The notes under the pieces: generated by a model
Database searches by the model: none
Told to the model about the DNA's origin: nothing
The model's input: only the letters and a program-made list of their open reading frames with translations
Shown: piece by piece, positions 7,249 to 14,581 of the stretch
Numbering within the stretch: the first letter of the stretch is position 1
Layout of the letters: every line of letters starts with the position of its first letter
Position numbers and translations under genes: made by a program
Source: JACZST01 sp964195155
GTDB taxonomy: Bacteria; Actinomycetota; Acidimicrobiia; Spongiisociales; UBA5794
Direction: 5' to 3'
NCBI GenBank assembly: GCA_964195155.1
Contig: CAXMOP010000061.1
Coordinates: 1 to 26,693, forward strand
Length of the DNA: 26,693 bases

Positions 7249-8564
7249 TCAAGATTGCCTCGTCGCACACCACACAGCCGCGGAGGCGCTTTCGCCCGAC
7301 CGATCGGTGCCCGCGGCGATGACGGTCTCCCCATCAGACACAACGGCGTACATCAGTTGGTACTTGCTGGCAGCGAACACATCGGATCGGTCATCGACAC
7401 GTGACCACTGCACCCCGTCGAGCGGGGTCCAGACTGCAGCATCTTCTTTATGGTCTGTCTCCTCCGACTTGTCGATCAAGTCGTAGCCGACTGCGACGAG
7501 CTCCTGGCCTGCAAGGGTCACGTCGAACATCACCTGGTCACCCTCCCCGCCGAAGAATCCTTCGTCGTGGCGCACTCGTAACCAATGTTTCCCGGTATCG
7601 GAGGAGGTCCAAACGGCGGCATCCGAGTCCCCGTCGATTCCCTCAGCTCCGACGGCAACCAGACCGGCCGGACCAAGCGTCACCTCGGTCATTGATTGGC
7701 CGCCGTCACCCTCGAATACGACAACATCGAGATAAACCCGCGTCCATCTAACGCCATCCGGCGAGGTCCAGACCGCAGCTCGTCGATGGAACTGAGGTCC
7801 GTCTGATCCCACGGCCACCATGCCGGAACCTGAGGCGATCACGCTGCTCATTACGGCGTCCTCGCCCACGAGGAACCGCTCATCGTGCGGGACCCGTGTC
7901 CAGGAGATCCCGTCGGCAGAGACCCATACCGCGGCATCCGACGGTTCGCGGCCGTCGTAGCCCACAGCGACGAGACCGGGACCTCCAGCGGCGACACTGT
8001 TCATGGCCTGATCGCCCTCTCCCCCGAACACCGCATCGTCATGCGGGACACGCGCCCAGCTCCGACCGTCGGATGAGTACCACACGGCGGCGTTCTTGTT
8101 CCGCGACTCCTCAATCGCCTCGAGGTCGAACTGCTCGTCGAATCCCACGGCAACCACTCCGGGTCCGCCTGGCGTCACGCCGGCAATGAGCTGATTACCC
8201 GCTCCACCGAAGACCGCGTTGTCGTGCGGGATAATCTCCCAGGCCAAGCCATCAGTGGAGATCCAAATCGCGGCGTCGGCGGCCGGGGTCGTGTAGCTGT
8301 ACCCACCGGCAACAAGGCCAGGCCCGCCGCGGGCCATGGCAAAGATCCCGCTTGACGACTTCCTGAGAATGCACCATCGCTCTCAACATGGCTCCAGATC
8401 AGTGGTTCTGAAAGCGTCGCGGTCGTGGTCGTGGACGGCGGGACCGTAGGCAATGTCGAAGTTGGCGGCGTGGTTGTCGTTGAAGACCTGCCTGTGGTTC
8501 CGCCGGAACCGATGCACGCGGAGGCAAGCAACGCCAACCCGAGAACCGTAAGCGTGAATCGCAC
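7249..8564 (-). pseudogene. Secreted seven-bladed beta-propeller lipoprotein, frameshifted
   Basis: Two frames make one protein. The upstream frame gives a lipoprotein signal (VRFTLTVLGLALLASAC), a Thr/Pro linker and the first strand EPLIWSHVESDGAFSGS. The downstream frame (7249-8337 and a few codons before it) gives six AAVWxSxDGxxWxRVPHD repeats and ends in a half-repeat, AAVWCATRQS. The C-terminal half (AAVW) and N-terminal half (IWSHVESD) complement each other, the velcro closure of a seven-blade propeller, so both belong together. Near 8347-8349 one extra G in the GGG run would restore the frame and give AGIFAMARGGPGLVAGG across the join. It is either a real one-base deletion or an assembly/sequencing error. 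It is probably an exported lipid-anchored protein; its ligand is unknown. Confidence 0.8.
8175..8564 (-). CDS. N-terminal reading frame of the broken lipoprotein gene
   Basis: From GTG 8562-8564 the frame reads a hydrophobic signal, a lipobox-like LASAC, then a Thr/Ser/Pro spacer. Coding sense is lost after about 8345, and the frame runs through shadow sequence to a stop at 8175. The start is uncertain: GTG 8618 and TTG 8630 are in frame and would add a polar head of about 18-22 residues. No start has a well-spaced Shine-Dalgarno. Only the part up to about 8345 should be taken as real protein. Confidence 0.55.
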   Translation of the reverse strand: MRFTLTVLGLALLASACIGSGGTTGRSSTTTTPPTSTLPTVPPSTTTTATLSEPLIWSHVESDGAFSGSRQAGSLPWPAAGLALLPVGTATRPRPPTPRFGSPLMAWPGRLSRTTTRSSVERVISSLPA

Positions 8565-8674
8565 ACGGAAGACGAGTCCCAACCCCTTCCAACTGCCCCG
8601 GGCATCTGACCTGCTCACAGTATCGAGCAACGCGGACCGTGCATAGATCCACGAGTTCGAGGAGCGAACGAATC

Positions 8675-9397
8675 TCAGCGCCTCAGCGCGTACATCGCGA
8701 TCGATCCGGCGACTGCGGCGCTCAAGCTCTCGAAGCCGGGCACTGGGATGGTGAGCGACGCGTCGGTGGCATCGACGACCTCATCAGGCAGCCCGGTGGC
8801 TTCGTTTCCTACGAGCAACGCCACCGGACGGTCGATGTCCATCGTATCCGGTGCTACTCCCCCGGCCGAGACGGTGGCTACCGGCGCCAGGCCATTGGCT
8901 CGAAGCTCGCCAACATGCTCCACCTGGCTGATTGGCACCGAGAAGTGGGCACCCGCACCGGCCCGCAACACCTTCGGTGACCACGGATCGGCCCCACCGT
9001 GGCGGGCGAAGTTCCACCCGAATCCAGCCGCAGTCCTGATCAGCGTCCCGACATTGCCCGGCGTTGAAACCTCCCACAGCACCACCGTGCTTTTGGCTTG
9101 CAATGGCGCCGGCGCTGGGATGGACAACACGGCCACGGGTCCCCGAGGAGTCTCGGTCGGCGCGATCGCGTCGAGTACCGAATCCGACACGGCAATGACT
9201 TCGGTATCGACGACCGGCGGCGAGTCGCCCTCGGCGAAGAAGATCACCTCCGGGATGACCCCGGCGGCGATCGCGACGGCCAGCACATTGGGGCCTTCGA
9301 CCAGGGTCTGACCGGTAGCGCGTCGCTCCTGCGCGCGCTGGAGGCGACGAACCGCCTTGATCCGATCGTTGTGCGGCGACGTGATCGTCGGTGTCAC
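8675..9397 (-). CDS. SpoU/TrmH-family RNA 2'-O-methyltransferase
   Basis: 240-aa SPOUT methyltransferase, probably acting on rRNA. An N-terminal SpoU substrate-binding domain (ITSPHNDRIKAVRRLQ through LVEGPNVL) precedes the knotted catalytic domain. Motif 1 is STPGNVGTLIRTAAGFG (Asn and Arg of the family), motif 2 LLVGNEATGLP and motif 3 IPVPGFESLSAAVAGSIA. GTG 9395-9397 overlaps the rplT stop as GTGA, so I reject the longer frame to 9574. Co-transcription with infC-rpmI-rplT fits the usual actinobacterial order and suggests ribosome maturation. The exact target nucleotide cannot be read from the sequence. Confidence 0.92.
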   Translation of the reverse strand: MTPTITSPHNDRIKAVRRLQRAQERRATGQTLVEGPNVLAVAIAAGVIPEVIFFAEGDSPPVVDTEVIAVSDSVLDAIAPTETPRGPVAVLSIPAPAPLQAKSTVVLWEVSTPGNVGTLIRTAAGFGWNFARHGGADPWSPKVLRAGAGAHFSVPISQVEHVGELRANGLAPVATVSAGGVAPDTMDIDRPVALLVGNEATGLPDEVVDATDASLTIPVPGFESLSAAVAGSIAMYALRR

Positions 9398-9753
9398 CCG
9401 ACTTTGGCGCCTCCGGCGACGTCGACGAGGGCCTTGAAGGCCTTTGGATCGTTGACCGCCATCTCGGCGAGCATCTTCCGGTCGACCTCCACCTCGGCGG
9501 CCTTGAGGCCCGCCATGAACCGCGAATAGGTCGTGCCGTGCTGCCGGGCGGCTGCGTTGATCCGCTGGATCCACAGGCGGCGGAACTGTCCCTTCCTCGC
9601 CCTCCGATCGCGATGGGCGTACTGCATCGAGTGCATGACCTGCTCTCGTGCGGTGCGGTACCGGCGGCTCCGTGCGCCTCCGTAGCCGGAGGCGCGCTCC
9701 ATCACCTTGCGACGTTTCTTCTTTGCGTTGATCGAGCGCTTTACCCGTGCCAT
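9394..9753 (-). CDS. rplT: 50S ribosomal protein L20
   Basis: 119-aa L20 that binds 23S rRNA early in 50S assembly. It starts MARVKRSINAKKKRRKVMERASGYGGARSRRYRTA, a basic N-terminal extension split here by the conserved SGYxGxRSR block, followed by the globular C-terminal domain (RLWIQRINAAAR, YSRFMAGLK). Length is normal. AGGAG about 5 nt before the ATG supports the start. The stop overlaps the GTG of the downstream methyltransferase. In Bacillus and E. coli, L20 represses its own operon by binding leader RNA; the attenuator-like infC leader here makes similar control plausible. Confidence 0.98.
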   Translation of the reverse strand: MARVKRSINAKKKRRKVMERASGYGGARSRRYRTAREQVMHSMQYAHRDRRARKGQFRRLWIQRINAAARQHGTTYSRFMAGLKAAEVEVDRKMLAEMAVNDPKAFKALVDVAGGAKVG

Positions 9754-9761
9754 CGCTGCTC

Positions 9762-9956
9762 CTAGCTACCCAGCATGCGGTTCATGCGCTTCTTGTTGCC
9801 GCCGCTGAGGACCTTCTTGCCCTGCACCCGGCGCCAGCGAGACGCCGACTTCTTGTGCCGATTATGGCCGCGCCACGCCTTGGTCGTCGAGACCTTGCCG
9901 CTCCCGGTTCTTTTGAAGCGCTTGGCCGCGCCCTTGTGTGTTTTCATTTTCGGCAC
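9762..9956 (-). CDS. rpmI: 50S ribosomal protein L35
   Basis: 64-aa L35, short and very basic: MPKMKTHKGAAKRFKRTGSGK, followed by the conserved HNRHKKSASR block. The start is GTG 9954-9956, with TAGGAG nine bases upstream, overlapping the infC stop region. It lies 8 nt upstream of rplT in the universal infC-rpmI-rplT order. Confidence 0.97.
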   Translation of the reverse strand: MPKMKTHKGAAKRFKRTGSGKVSTTKAWRGHNRHKKSASRWRRVQGKKVLSGGNKKRMNRMLGS

Positions 9957-9968
9957 GTCACCGCGCTC

Positions 9969-10553
9969 CTAGTCTTCTGGCGCTGCTTCCTCGGCTGCAG
10001 CGTCCTGTCTCTCATCTGTGTCTTCCGAAGCCTCGGACCGAGCCGCTCCTCTCACCGGAGCCAGCACCATCGTCATCTGGCGCCCTTCCATCTTTGGCGG
10101 GATTTCGATCTCGCCGTAGTTGGCCACGCTCTGATGAAGCCGCTCGAGAATCTCGTTGCCAATCTCAGGGTGGGTGACTTCCCTTCCCCGGAACCGCATC
10201 GTGACCTTTACCTTGTCGTTGTCCCTGAGGAACCGCTCGACGCGTTTCCGCTTCACCTCGAAGTCGCTTGCTCCGATCTTTGGGCGGAACTGCACCTCTT
10301 TGATGACCGTGCGGGTCTGGTTCTTCCTGGCCTCGCGAGCCTTGACGGACTGGTCGTACTTGTATTTTCCGTAGTCCATCATCCTGACAACCGGGGGGCG
10401 GGCGTCCGGGGCGACCTCCACGAGATCGAGCTCGAGCTGGTTGGCCAGCCACCGTGCCTCTTCGATCGACTTGATGCCGATCTGCCCACCGGCCGGGTCG
10501 ACGAGGCGTACCTCTTTGACCCGGATCTTCTCGTTGACTCTCGGCTCCTTGAT
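9969..10553 (-). CDS. infC: Translation initiation factor IF-3, ATC start codon
   Basis: 194-aa IF-3, which binds the 30S subunit, blocks premature subunit joining and discriminates against non-canonical start codons. The frame from GTG 10421 lacks the N-terminal domain. Reading upstream in frame gives IKEPRVNEKIRVKEVRLVD, then GGQIGIKSIEEARWLA, the conserved IF3-N domain. No ATG, GTG or TTG is present. ATC 10551-10553 lies 6 nt after a strong GGGAGGT (10560-10566) and is the evident start, as in the AUU/AUC/AUA starts of infC elsewhere, which allow IF-3 to repress itself. The C-domain has DYGKYKYDQ, a KEVQFRP-type strand and VTMRFRGRE. The acidic tail (EASEDTDERQDAAAEEAAPED region) is longer than in E. 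coli. Confidence 0.95.
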   Translation of the reverse strand: MKEPRVNEKIRVKEVRLVDPAGGQIGIKSIEEARWLANQLELDLVEVAPDARPPVVRMMDYGKYKYDQSVKAREARKNQTRTVIKEVQFRPKIGASDFEVKRKRVERFLRDNDKVKVTMRFRGREVTHPEIGNEILERLHQSVANYGEIEIPPKMEGRQMTMVLAPVRGAARSEASEDTDERQDAAAEEAAPED

Positions 10554-10605
10554 CGGATGACCTCCCGTATCTCTGTGGTCCGACCCTGACGGCGCCCGCT
10601 ACGAC

Positions 10606-10631
10606 AAAAGGCAGCACGCGCGGGTGCTGCC
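10606..10631 (-). terminator. Intrinsic terminator inside the infC leader (attenuator)
   Basis: GGCAGCAC, a 6-nt loop and GTGCTGCC, followed by TTTTGTC on the minus strand: a perfect 8-bp stem with a short U tract. It lies 53 nt before the infC start and about 70 nt after the predicted transcription start. A terminator between promoter and gene implies attenuation rather than simple termination of ribH. In Bacillus the same operon is attenuated through L20 binding to the leader. Confidence 0.7.
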
Positions 10632-10707
10632 TGGTATTTCGACCCGGCGCACCTCAACTCGGTGGACGGGTGGGAAGCAGGCGCCTCCGCTTGTCGGCTG
10701 GCGCTTG

Positions 10708-10736
10708 AGGTTAGACAGAGCCCACTCCTAGTTCAA
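10708..10736 (-). promoter_or_regulatory. Promoter of infC-rpmI-rplT
   Basis: TTGAAC (10731-10736), an exact 17-bp spacer and TAACCT (10708-10713). The predicted start near 10701 gives a ~147-nt leader that contains the terminator hairpin at 10606-10631. It lies 38 nt downstream of the heptad repeat block. Confidence 0.6.
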
Positions 10737-10773
10737 TGGCAAGGGATGCGACGGCCATCATTGTTGACCGATT

Positions 10774-10822
10774 ACTGACGACTGCTGACTGATCACTGAC
10801 GACTCATGACTGACGACTTCGT
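10774..10822. repeat. Heptad tandem repeat (ACTGACG type), 7 units
   Basis: Seven consecutive 7-bp units on the plus strand: actgacg, actgctg, actgatc, actgacg, actcatg, actgacg, acttcgt. The last unit touches the ribH stop codon (10822-10824). Taken with the preceding base, most units share a GACT core with the repeats at 16181, 17807 and 21964. Confidence 0.8.
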
Positions 10823-11277
10823 CATCGCAGTTGACGCAACAGGTTGGCCATTTCCACGGCTGCTTCTGCGGCCTCCTTGCCTTTGTTGCGATCGTCAGGA
10901 CCGCTTCTCGCAAGAGCGTGCGCGGGATCGCGAACGGTAAGGATTCCGAGGGTGACCGGCACTCCCGTGTCGAGCATGACCCGCATCAGCCCTTCGCTTG
11001 CGCGATGGGCGACATGTTCATAATGGTCGGTTTCACCTTCGATGACCGCACCGATCGCGACCACTGCGTCGTTTCCTGCATCGGCCAGCCGGCGGGCGGT
11101 CAGGGGTAGGTCGAATGCTCCGGGTACTTCAACCACCAGGGGGTCGGCGATGCCACTCTTTTCGAGCGCCAGCAGCGCCCCCTCGAGGAGCCCGTCGGTG
11201 ACCTGTTTGTTGAATCGGGCCCTCACAATGGCAATCCGAAGCGCGCTGCCGTCGAGATCGCCGGTGATCGCGATCAT
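10822..11277 (-). CDS. ribH: 6,7-dimethyl-8-ribityllumazine synthase
   Basis: 151-aa lumazine synthase, the penultimate step of riboflavin synthesis (5-amino-6-ribitylaminouracil plus dihydroxybutanone phosphate). It forms cytoplasmic pentamers or icosahedral shells. VEVPGAFDLPLTARRL, AIGAVIEGETDHYEHVAH (with the catalytic His in the HYEHVAH segment) and ILTVRDPAHALAR are diagnostic. I chose ATG 11275-11277 because it overlaps the ribBA stop as ATGA; the frame to 11355 overlays ribBA. It is the last gene of the operon and is followed immediately by heptad repeats. Confidence 0.96.
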   Translation of the reverse strand: MIAITGDLDGSALRIAIVRARFNKQVTDGLLEGALLALEKSGIADPLVVEVPGAFDLPLTARRLADAGNDAVVAIGAVIEGETDHYEHVAHRASEGLMRVMLDTGVPVTLGILTVRDPAHALARSGPDDRNKGKEAAEAAVEMANLLRQLR

Positions 11278-12479
11278 CCAGCCGTCCCGATGTGGCCGAG
11301 CTTGGCCTCTTTGGTCTCCAAATAGAACCGGTTGTGGTCGTTCTCCCCGACCCAAAGCGGCAGGCGCTCGCTGACCTCGATCCCGAAGGCAGCCAGCTGG
11401 TCGAGCTTCTCTGGGTTGTTGGTCAGAAGCCGGACACTCACGACCTCCAGATCGTGCAGGATCTGGGCGTCCACGCCGTAGTGCCGCTCATCCGGCGGAT
11501 GACCGATCTGGCGATTGGCCTCAACCGTGTCGAATCCCTCTTCCTGAAGCCGATACGCGGCAAGTTTTTCGATCAGGCCGATGCCGCGGCCCTCGTGGGT
11601 CGGGTTGTACACGATGATTCCCTCGCCTGCCTCGGAGATCTGACGCATCGATTCGCGGAGCTGGGTACCGCAGTCGCAGCGCTGGCTGCCGAATACGTCA
11701 CCCGTGAGGCACACCGAGTGCACCCGGGTAAGGACATCCGGCTTTCCCGCGACCTCGCCGAGCACGATTGCGACATGTTCGGACCCGGTATCAACCGCTC
11801 GATACCCAACGGCGGTGAACACACCGTGCTCGGTCGGAATCGTTGCTTCGGACTCTCGAGAGACCAGCGGCTCGTTGCGCCACCGGTACGCGACCAGGTC
11901 GGCGATCGTGATCACCGGGATGTCGTGGCGCTTCGAGAACTCCTCGAGCTGTTCGCCCTTAGCCATGGTGCCATCGTCGTTCACGACCTCGCACAGCACG
12001 CCCGCCGGTGCCAGGCCTGCCAGCGTTGCCAGATCAACCGCCGCCTCGGTGTGACCGGGCCGCACCCGCACACCGCCCGGCTGGTAACGGAGGGGAAACA
12101 CATGGCCTGGTCGATGAAAATCACCTGCATGATTCGAACCGTCGACCGCGGCGCGGATCGTCGCGGAGCGGTCTGCGGCGCTGATCCCGGTCGTGGTGCC
12201 GGTGGCGTAGTCAATGGACACCGTGAACGCGGTCTTGTGCGAGTCGGTGTTCTCCAGCACCATCAGCGGCAGACCGAGCTCATCGAGCCGTTCGCCGGTC
12301 ATTGGCAGACAGATCACCCCGCTGGTGTAGCGGACCATGAAAGCGATGTGCTCCGGAGTCACCTTCGCCGCGGCGACGATCAGGTCGCCCTCGTTCTCGC
12401 GATCCTCGTCGTCGACAACCAGGACCATCTCGCCTTGGCCGACGGCGGTAATGGCCTCTTCGACCGCGGCGTACCTCAT
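11274..12479 (-). CDS. ribBA: Bifunctional DHBP synthase / GTP cyclohydrolase II
   Basis: 401-aa fusion supplying both precursors of riboflavin. The N-terminal half (about 1-200) is 3,4-dihydroxy-2-butanone 4-phosphate synthase with the acidic VDDEDRENEGDLIVAA loop, TSGVICLPMTGERL, RPGHVFPL and HTEAAVDLATLAG. The C-terminal half (about 205-401) is GTP cyclohydrolase II with the zinc cysteines of SVCLTGDVFGSQRCDCG, the HEGRGIGL loop and LLTNNPEKL. Both active sites look intact. Its start overlaps the ribE stop as ATGA and its stop overlaps ribH in the same way. As part of the riboswitch operon it should be repressed by FMN. Confidence 0.97.
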   Translation of the reverse strand: MRYAAVEEAITAVGQGEMVLVVDDEDRENEGDLIVAAAKVTPEHIAFMVRYTSGVICLPMTGERLDELGLPLMVLENTDSHKTAFTVSIDYATGTTTGISAADRSATIRAAVDGSNHAGDFHRPGHVFPLRYQPGGVRVRPGHTEAAVDLATLAGLAPAGVLCEVVNDDGTMAKGEQLEEFSKRHDIPVITIADLVAYRWRNEPLVSRESEATIPTEHGVFTAVGYRAVDTGSEHVAIVLGEVAGKPDVLTRVHSVCLTGDVFGSQRCDCGTQLRESMRQISEAGEGIIVYNPTHEGRGIGLIEKLAAYRLQEEGFDTVEANRQIGHPPDERHYGVDAQILHDLEVVSVRLLTNNPEKLDQLAAFGIEVSERLPLWVGENDHNRFYLETKEAKLGHIGTAG

Positions 12480-13087
12480 GTCCGTGCCTCGAGTAAACGC
12501 TCGACATACTTGGCAAAGATGTCGGCCTCGAGATTCACCCGGTCGCCGACCATTCGGTCGCCGAGCACAGTCACGTCGAGCGTGTGCGGGATCAGCACAA
12601 CTTCGAGCCAGGTGTGGTCGTCGACGACCGGCGACACCGCGGTGATGGTGAGGTTGACGCCGTCGACGGTGACCGAGCCCTTTTCGACGAGATACGGCGC
12701 GAGCTGGTACGGGGCATGGACGCGCATCCGCTGCGACCCACCCTCAGCGGTGACCGCCTCGATGGTCCCCACCCCATCGACGTGACCCTGTACGACTGAA
12801 CCATCGAATCGGCCGGTAGAGGGCACCGGGCGTTCGAGATCAACGGCCACACCGGCAGCGAGCCCGCCGAGATTGCTGCGCTCCAGCGTTTCCGCTACCG
12901 CCTCGACGGTGAATTTCTGGCCGTCGATCGACACCGCCGTGAGGCACACACCGTTGACGGCCACCGAGTCCCCGACGGACAGGCCATCGGCGGTAGCACG
13001 ACCCTCGATCACGATTCGGCGGCCGGAGTCGACCGGCTCGATCTGTGCGATCCGTCCCAGCTCGGTGACGATTCCGGTGAACATCAT
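12476..13087 (-). CDS. ribE: Riboflavin synthase alpha chain
   Basis: 203-aa enzyme that dismutates two 6,7-dimethyl-8-ribityllumazine molecules to riboflavin. It has two lumazine-binding repeats: the first begins MFTGIVTELG with VNGVCLTAV, the second centres on VVQGHVDGVG and VDGVNLTI. There are two adjacent ATGs. The first (13085-13087) makes an ATGA overlap with ribD and the second gives the family-typical MFTGIV; either is possible. The length is standard. Confidence 0.96.
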   Translation of the reverse strand: MMFTGIVTELGRIAQIEPVDSGRRIVIEGRATADGLSVGDSVAVNGVCLTAVSIDGQKFTVEAVAETLERSNLGGLAAGVAVDLERPVPSTGRFDGSVVQGHVDGVGTIEAVTAEGGSQRMRVHAPYQLAPYLVEKGSVTVDGVNLTITAVSPVVDDHTWLEVVLIPHTLDVTVLGDRMVGDRVNLEADIFAKYVERLLEART

Positions 13088-14181
13088 GTTCCCGGCTTTG
13101 GGGTAGCCTCGATGCGGAGGTCGGGTCCGAGCTGGGTGACCGCGGTGATGTCGACTTCCAGTGCGGCGTCGATCGTGCTGAATGCGCCCCTGACTGCGGG
13201 CACCCCGGTGCCGCGGCCGAGCTTGGCACCGACGTACACGACCAGCCGATCCACGAGCCCGCCGCGGAGTAGCGACCCGGATAGGGCAGGGCCCCCTTCG
13301 ACCAGAACGTCGATGATGCTCATGGCACCCAGGTGTTTCAACACGGTGTTGAGGTCGACGCCGTCGATCCCCGGCGCGACGATGACCTCGGATACGGCAT
13401 CCGGCGCCCGACCGGCGTCGGGGAGGAACAGCAGCGGATCACGCTCGTACACCCTGGCGACTTCCGGCAATGATCGGCTCCCCCCAACGATGACCGGGCG
13501 CGGCTGGCGACCCGTGTATCCATCCAGGCGTACATCGAGCCGAGGGTCATCGGTGCGCAAGGTTCCCGCTCCGATGACGACGGCGTCGCTGTTGGCCCGC
13601 AGCCGATGGGCATCATCTCGCGCTTCAGGGCCCGTGATCCATTGCGACGTTCGGTCGGCGGCCGCCGCTTGACCGTCCAACGTGGTGGCGTACTTGAGGG
13701 TGACCCTGGGCAATCCCGTCTTGCGGTGATGGAAGTAGCCGGGGTCGGCGGCGTAGACATCGTCGAGGGCGACCCCCTCGATCACATGGATCCCGGCGCG
13801 GCGCAATGCGTCAATCCCCTGCCCGGACACCCGGTGGTCGGGATCCTCGGCACCGACAAACACCGTGGCGATCCCGGCCTCGATGATCGCATCGACACAC
13901 GGTGGGGTGCGGCCGTGGTGGGTGCACGGCTCCAGCGTGGAGACCAGGGTGCCTCCTGCGGCATCTTCGCTCGCTTCGGCGAGGGCAGCGACCTCGGCGT
14001 GGGCTTCACCAGGGCGGCTGTGCGCGGCGCTGGCAAGCAGGGTTCCCGACGAGGAAAGCACGAGAGCACCGACCCGCGGATTCGGATGCGGGAAAGTGCC
14101 CTCGGTCAGCCCGACGGCGATCCGCATCAACTCCTCCGCGCGGCGTGTTTCGAACGAGTTGTCGTCCACGCGGCGCGACAT
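13084..14181 (-). CDS. ribD: Riboflavin biosynthesis deaminase/reductase RibD
   Basis: 365-aa bifunctional protein. The N-terminal deaminase (about 15-150) carries the zinc motif HAEVAAL and EPCTHHGRTPPC. The C-terminal reductase (about 155-365) starts RVTLKYATTLDGQAA, with SQWITGPEARDDAHRLRA and VEGGPALSGSLL. It acts on the pyrimidine intermediates after GTP cyclohydrolase II. The start is ATG 14179-14181, behind GGAGG 5-6 nt upstream, which is also the 3' strand of riboswitch helix P1; the longer frame to 14268 runs through the riboswitch. It is the first gene of the ribD-ribE-ribBA-ribH operon. Confidence 0.96.
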   Translation of the reverse strand: MSRRVDDNSFETRRAEELMRIAVGLTEGTFPHPNPRVGALVLSSSGTLLASAAHSRPGEAHAEVAALAEASEDAAGGTLVSTLEPCTHHGRTPPCVDAIIEAGIATVFVGAEDPDHRVSGQGIDALRRAGIHVIEGVALDDVYAADPGYFHHRKTGLPRVTLKYATTLDGQAAAADRTSQWITGPEARDDAHRLRANSDAVVIGAGTLRTDDPRLDVRLDGYTGRQPRPVIVGGSRSLPEVARVYERDPLLFLPDAGRAPDAVSEVIVAPGIDGVDLNTVLKHLGAMSIIDVLVEGGPALSGSLLRGGLVDRLVVYVGAKLGRGTGVPAVRGAFSTIDAALEVDITAVTQLGPDLRIEATPKPGT

Positions 14182-14184
14182 GCG

Positions 14185-14303
14185 CCCTCCTTCTCCCATC
14201 CGGACTGTCACCGTCGGCCCCGGAGTTTCACCGGATCGGCCCCATTGCTGGGGTTCGCGGACTTTCACCGCCGGTCGGGGATTTCACCCTGCCCTGAAGG
14301 GGG
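14185..14303 (-). promoter_or_regulatory. FMN riboswitch (RFN element)
   Basis: On the minus strand the conserved RFN blocks occur in order: CTTCAGGGCAGGGTGAAATC, CCCGACCGGCGGTGAAAGTC, CGCGAACCCC with a variable stem, GATCCGGTGAAACTCCGGGG, CCGACGGTGACAGTCCGGAT and GGGAGAAGGAGG. Helix P1 is CCCCCTTC (14296-14303) with GAAGGAGG near 14187-14194. That 3' strand contains the GGAGG ribosome-binding site of ribD, so FMN binding should sequester the site directly. No expression-platform terminator is visible between the aptamer and the ATG, so control is probably translational. Confidence 0.96.
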
Positions 14304-14319
14304 CTCTCTGTTGCGGTCC

Positions 14320-14350
14320 ATTGTACCGGCTGGATGTGCCCATTGGTCCA
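14320..14350 (-). promoter_or_regulatory. Promoter of the rib operon
   Basis: TACAAT (14320-14325) is a strong -10. TGGACC (14345-14350) is a weak -35 with a long 19-bp spacer. The predicted start near 14313 is about 10 nt before riboswitch helix P1. The stretch from here to the upstream gene end (14351-14581, 231 nt) contains no ORF I support. Confidence 0.55.
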
Positions 14351-14471
14351 CGACTTTGCGCGGCGCACGATCCGCCCACAATGGGCGAGACCGGACGCCC
14401 CGAGGTCAGCTGGTGGGCGTCGGCTCCATCATGATGTGGGGCTCCTGACACCGGGCTCGGCAATTGGCTGA

Positions 14472-14495
14472 CCCTTCACGGTTCGGACGTGAGGG
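14472..14495 (-). terminator. Possible hairpin downstream of the GGDEF gene
   Basis: CCCTCAC, a 9-nt loop and GTGAAGGG form a 7-bp stem with one bulged A on the minus strand, 87 nt beyond the GGDEF stop. No U tract follows. It could be a U-less terminator separating the rpe unit from the rib operon; the support is weak. Confidence 0.25.
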
Positions 14496-14581
14496 CTCCC
14501 ATCGACTCAAGGGACTTCTCGGTGATCGACCAAGACGCCGTTCCCTCCGACGCCGGGATCGTCCCCAGGAATTACCACGCT

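Noticed and set aside
8341..8360. Programmed ribosomal frameshift in the lipoprotein gene
   Set aside because: No slippery heptamer or downstream pseudoknot is evident, and a one-base indel in a GGG run is the simpler explanation.
10774..10822. CRISPR array
   Set aside because: The units are only 7 bp with no spacers between them, and no cas genes are present.
12476..14181. Frameshifts or gaps within the rib operon
   Set aside because: All four genes have full-length domains, and every junction is a clean 4-nt ATGA overlap.
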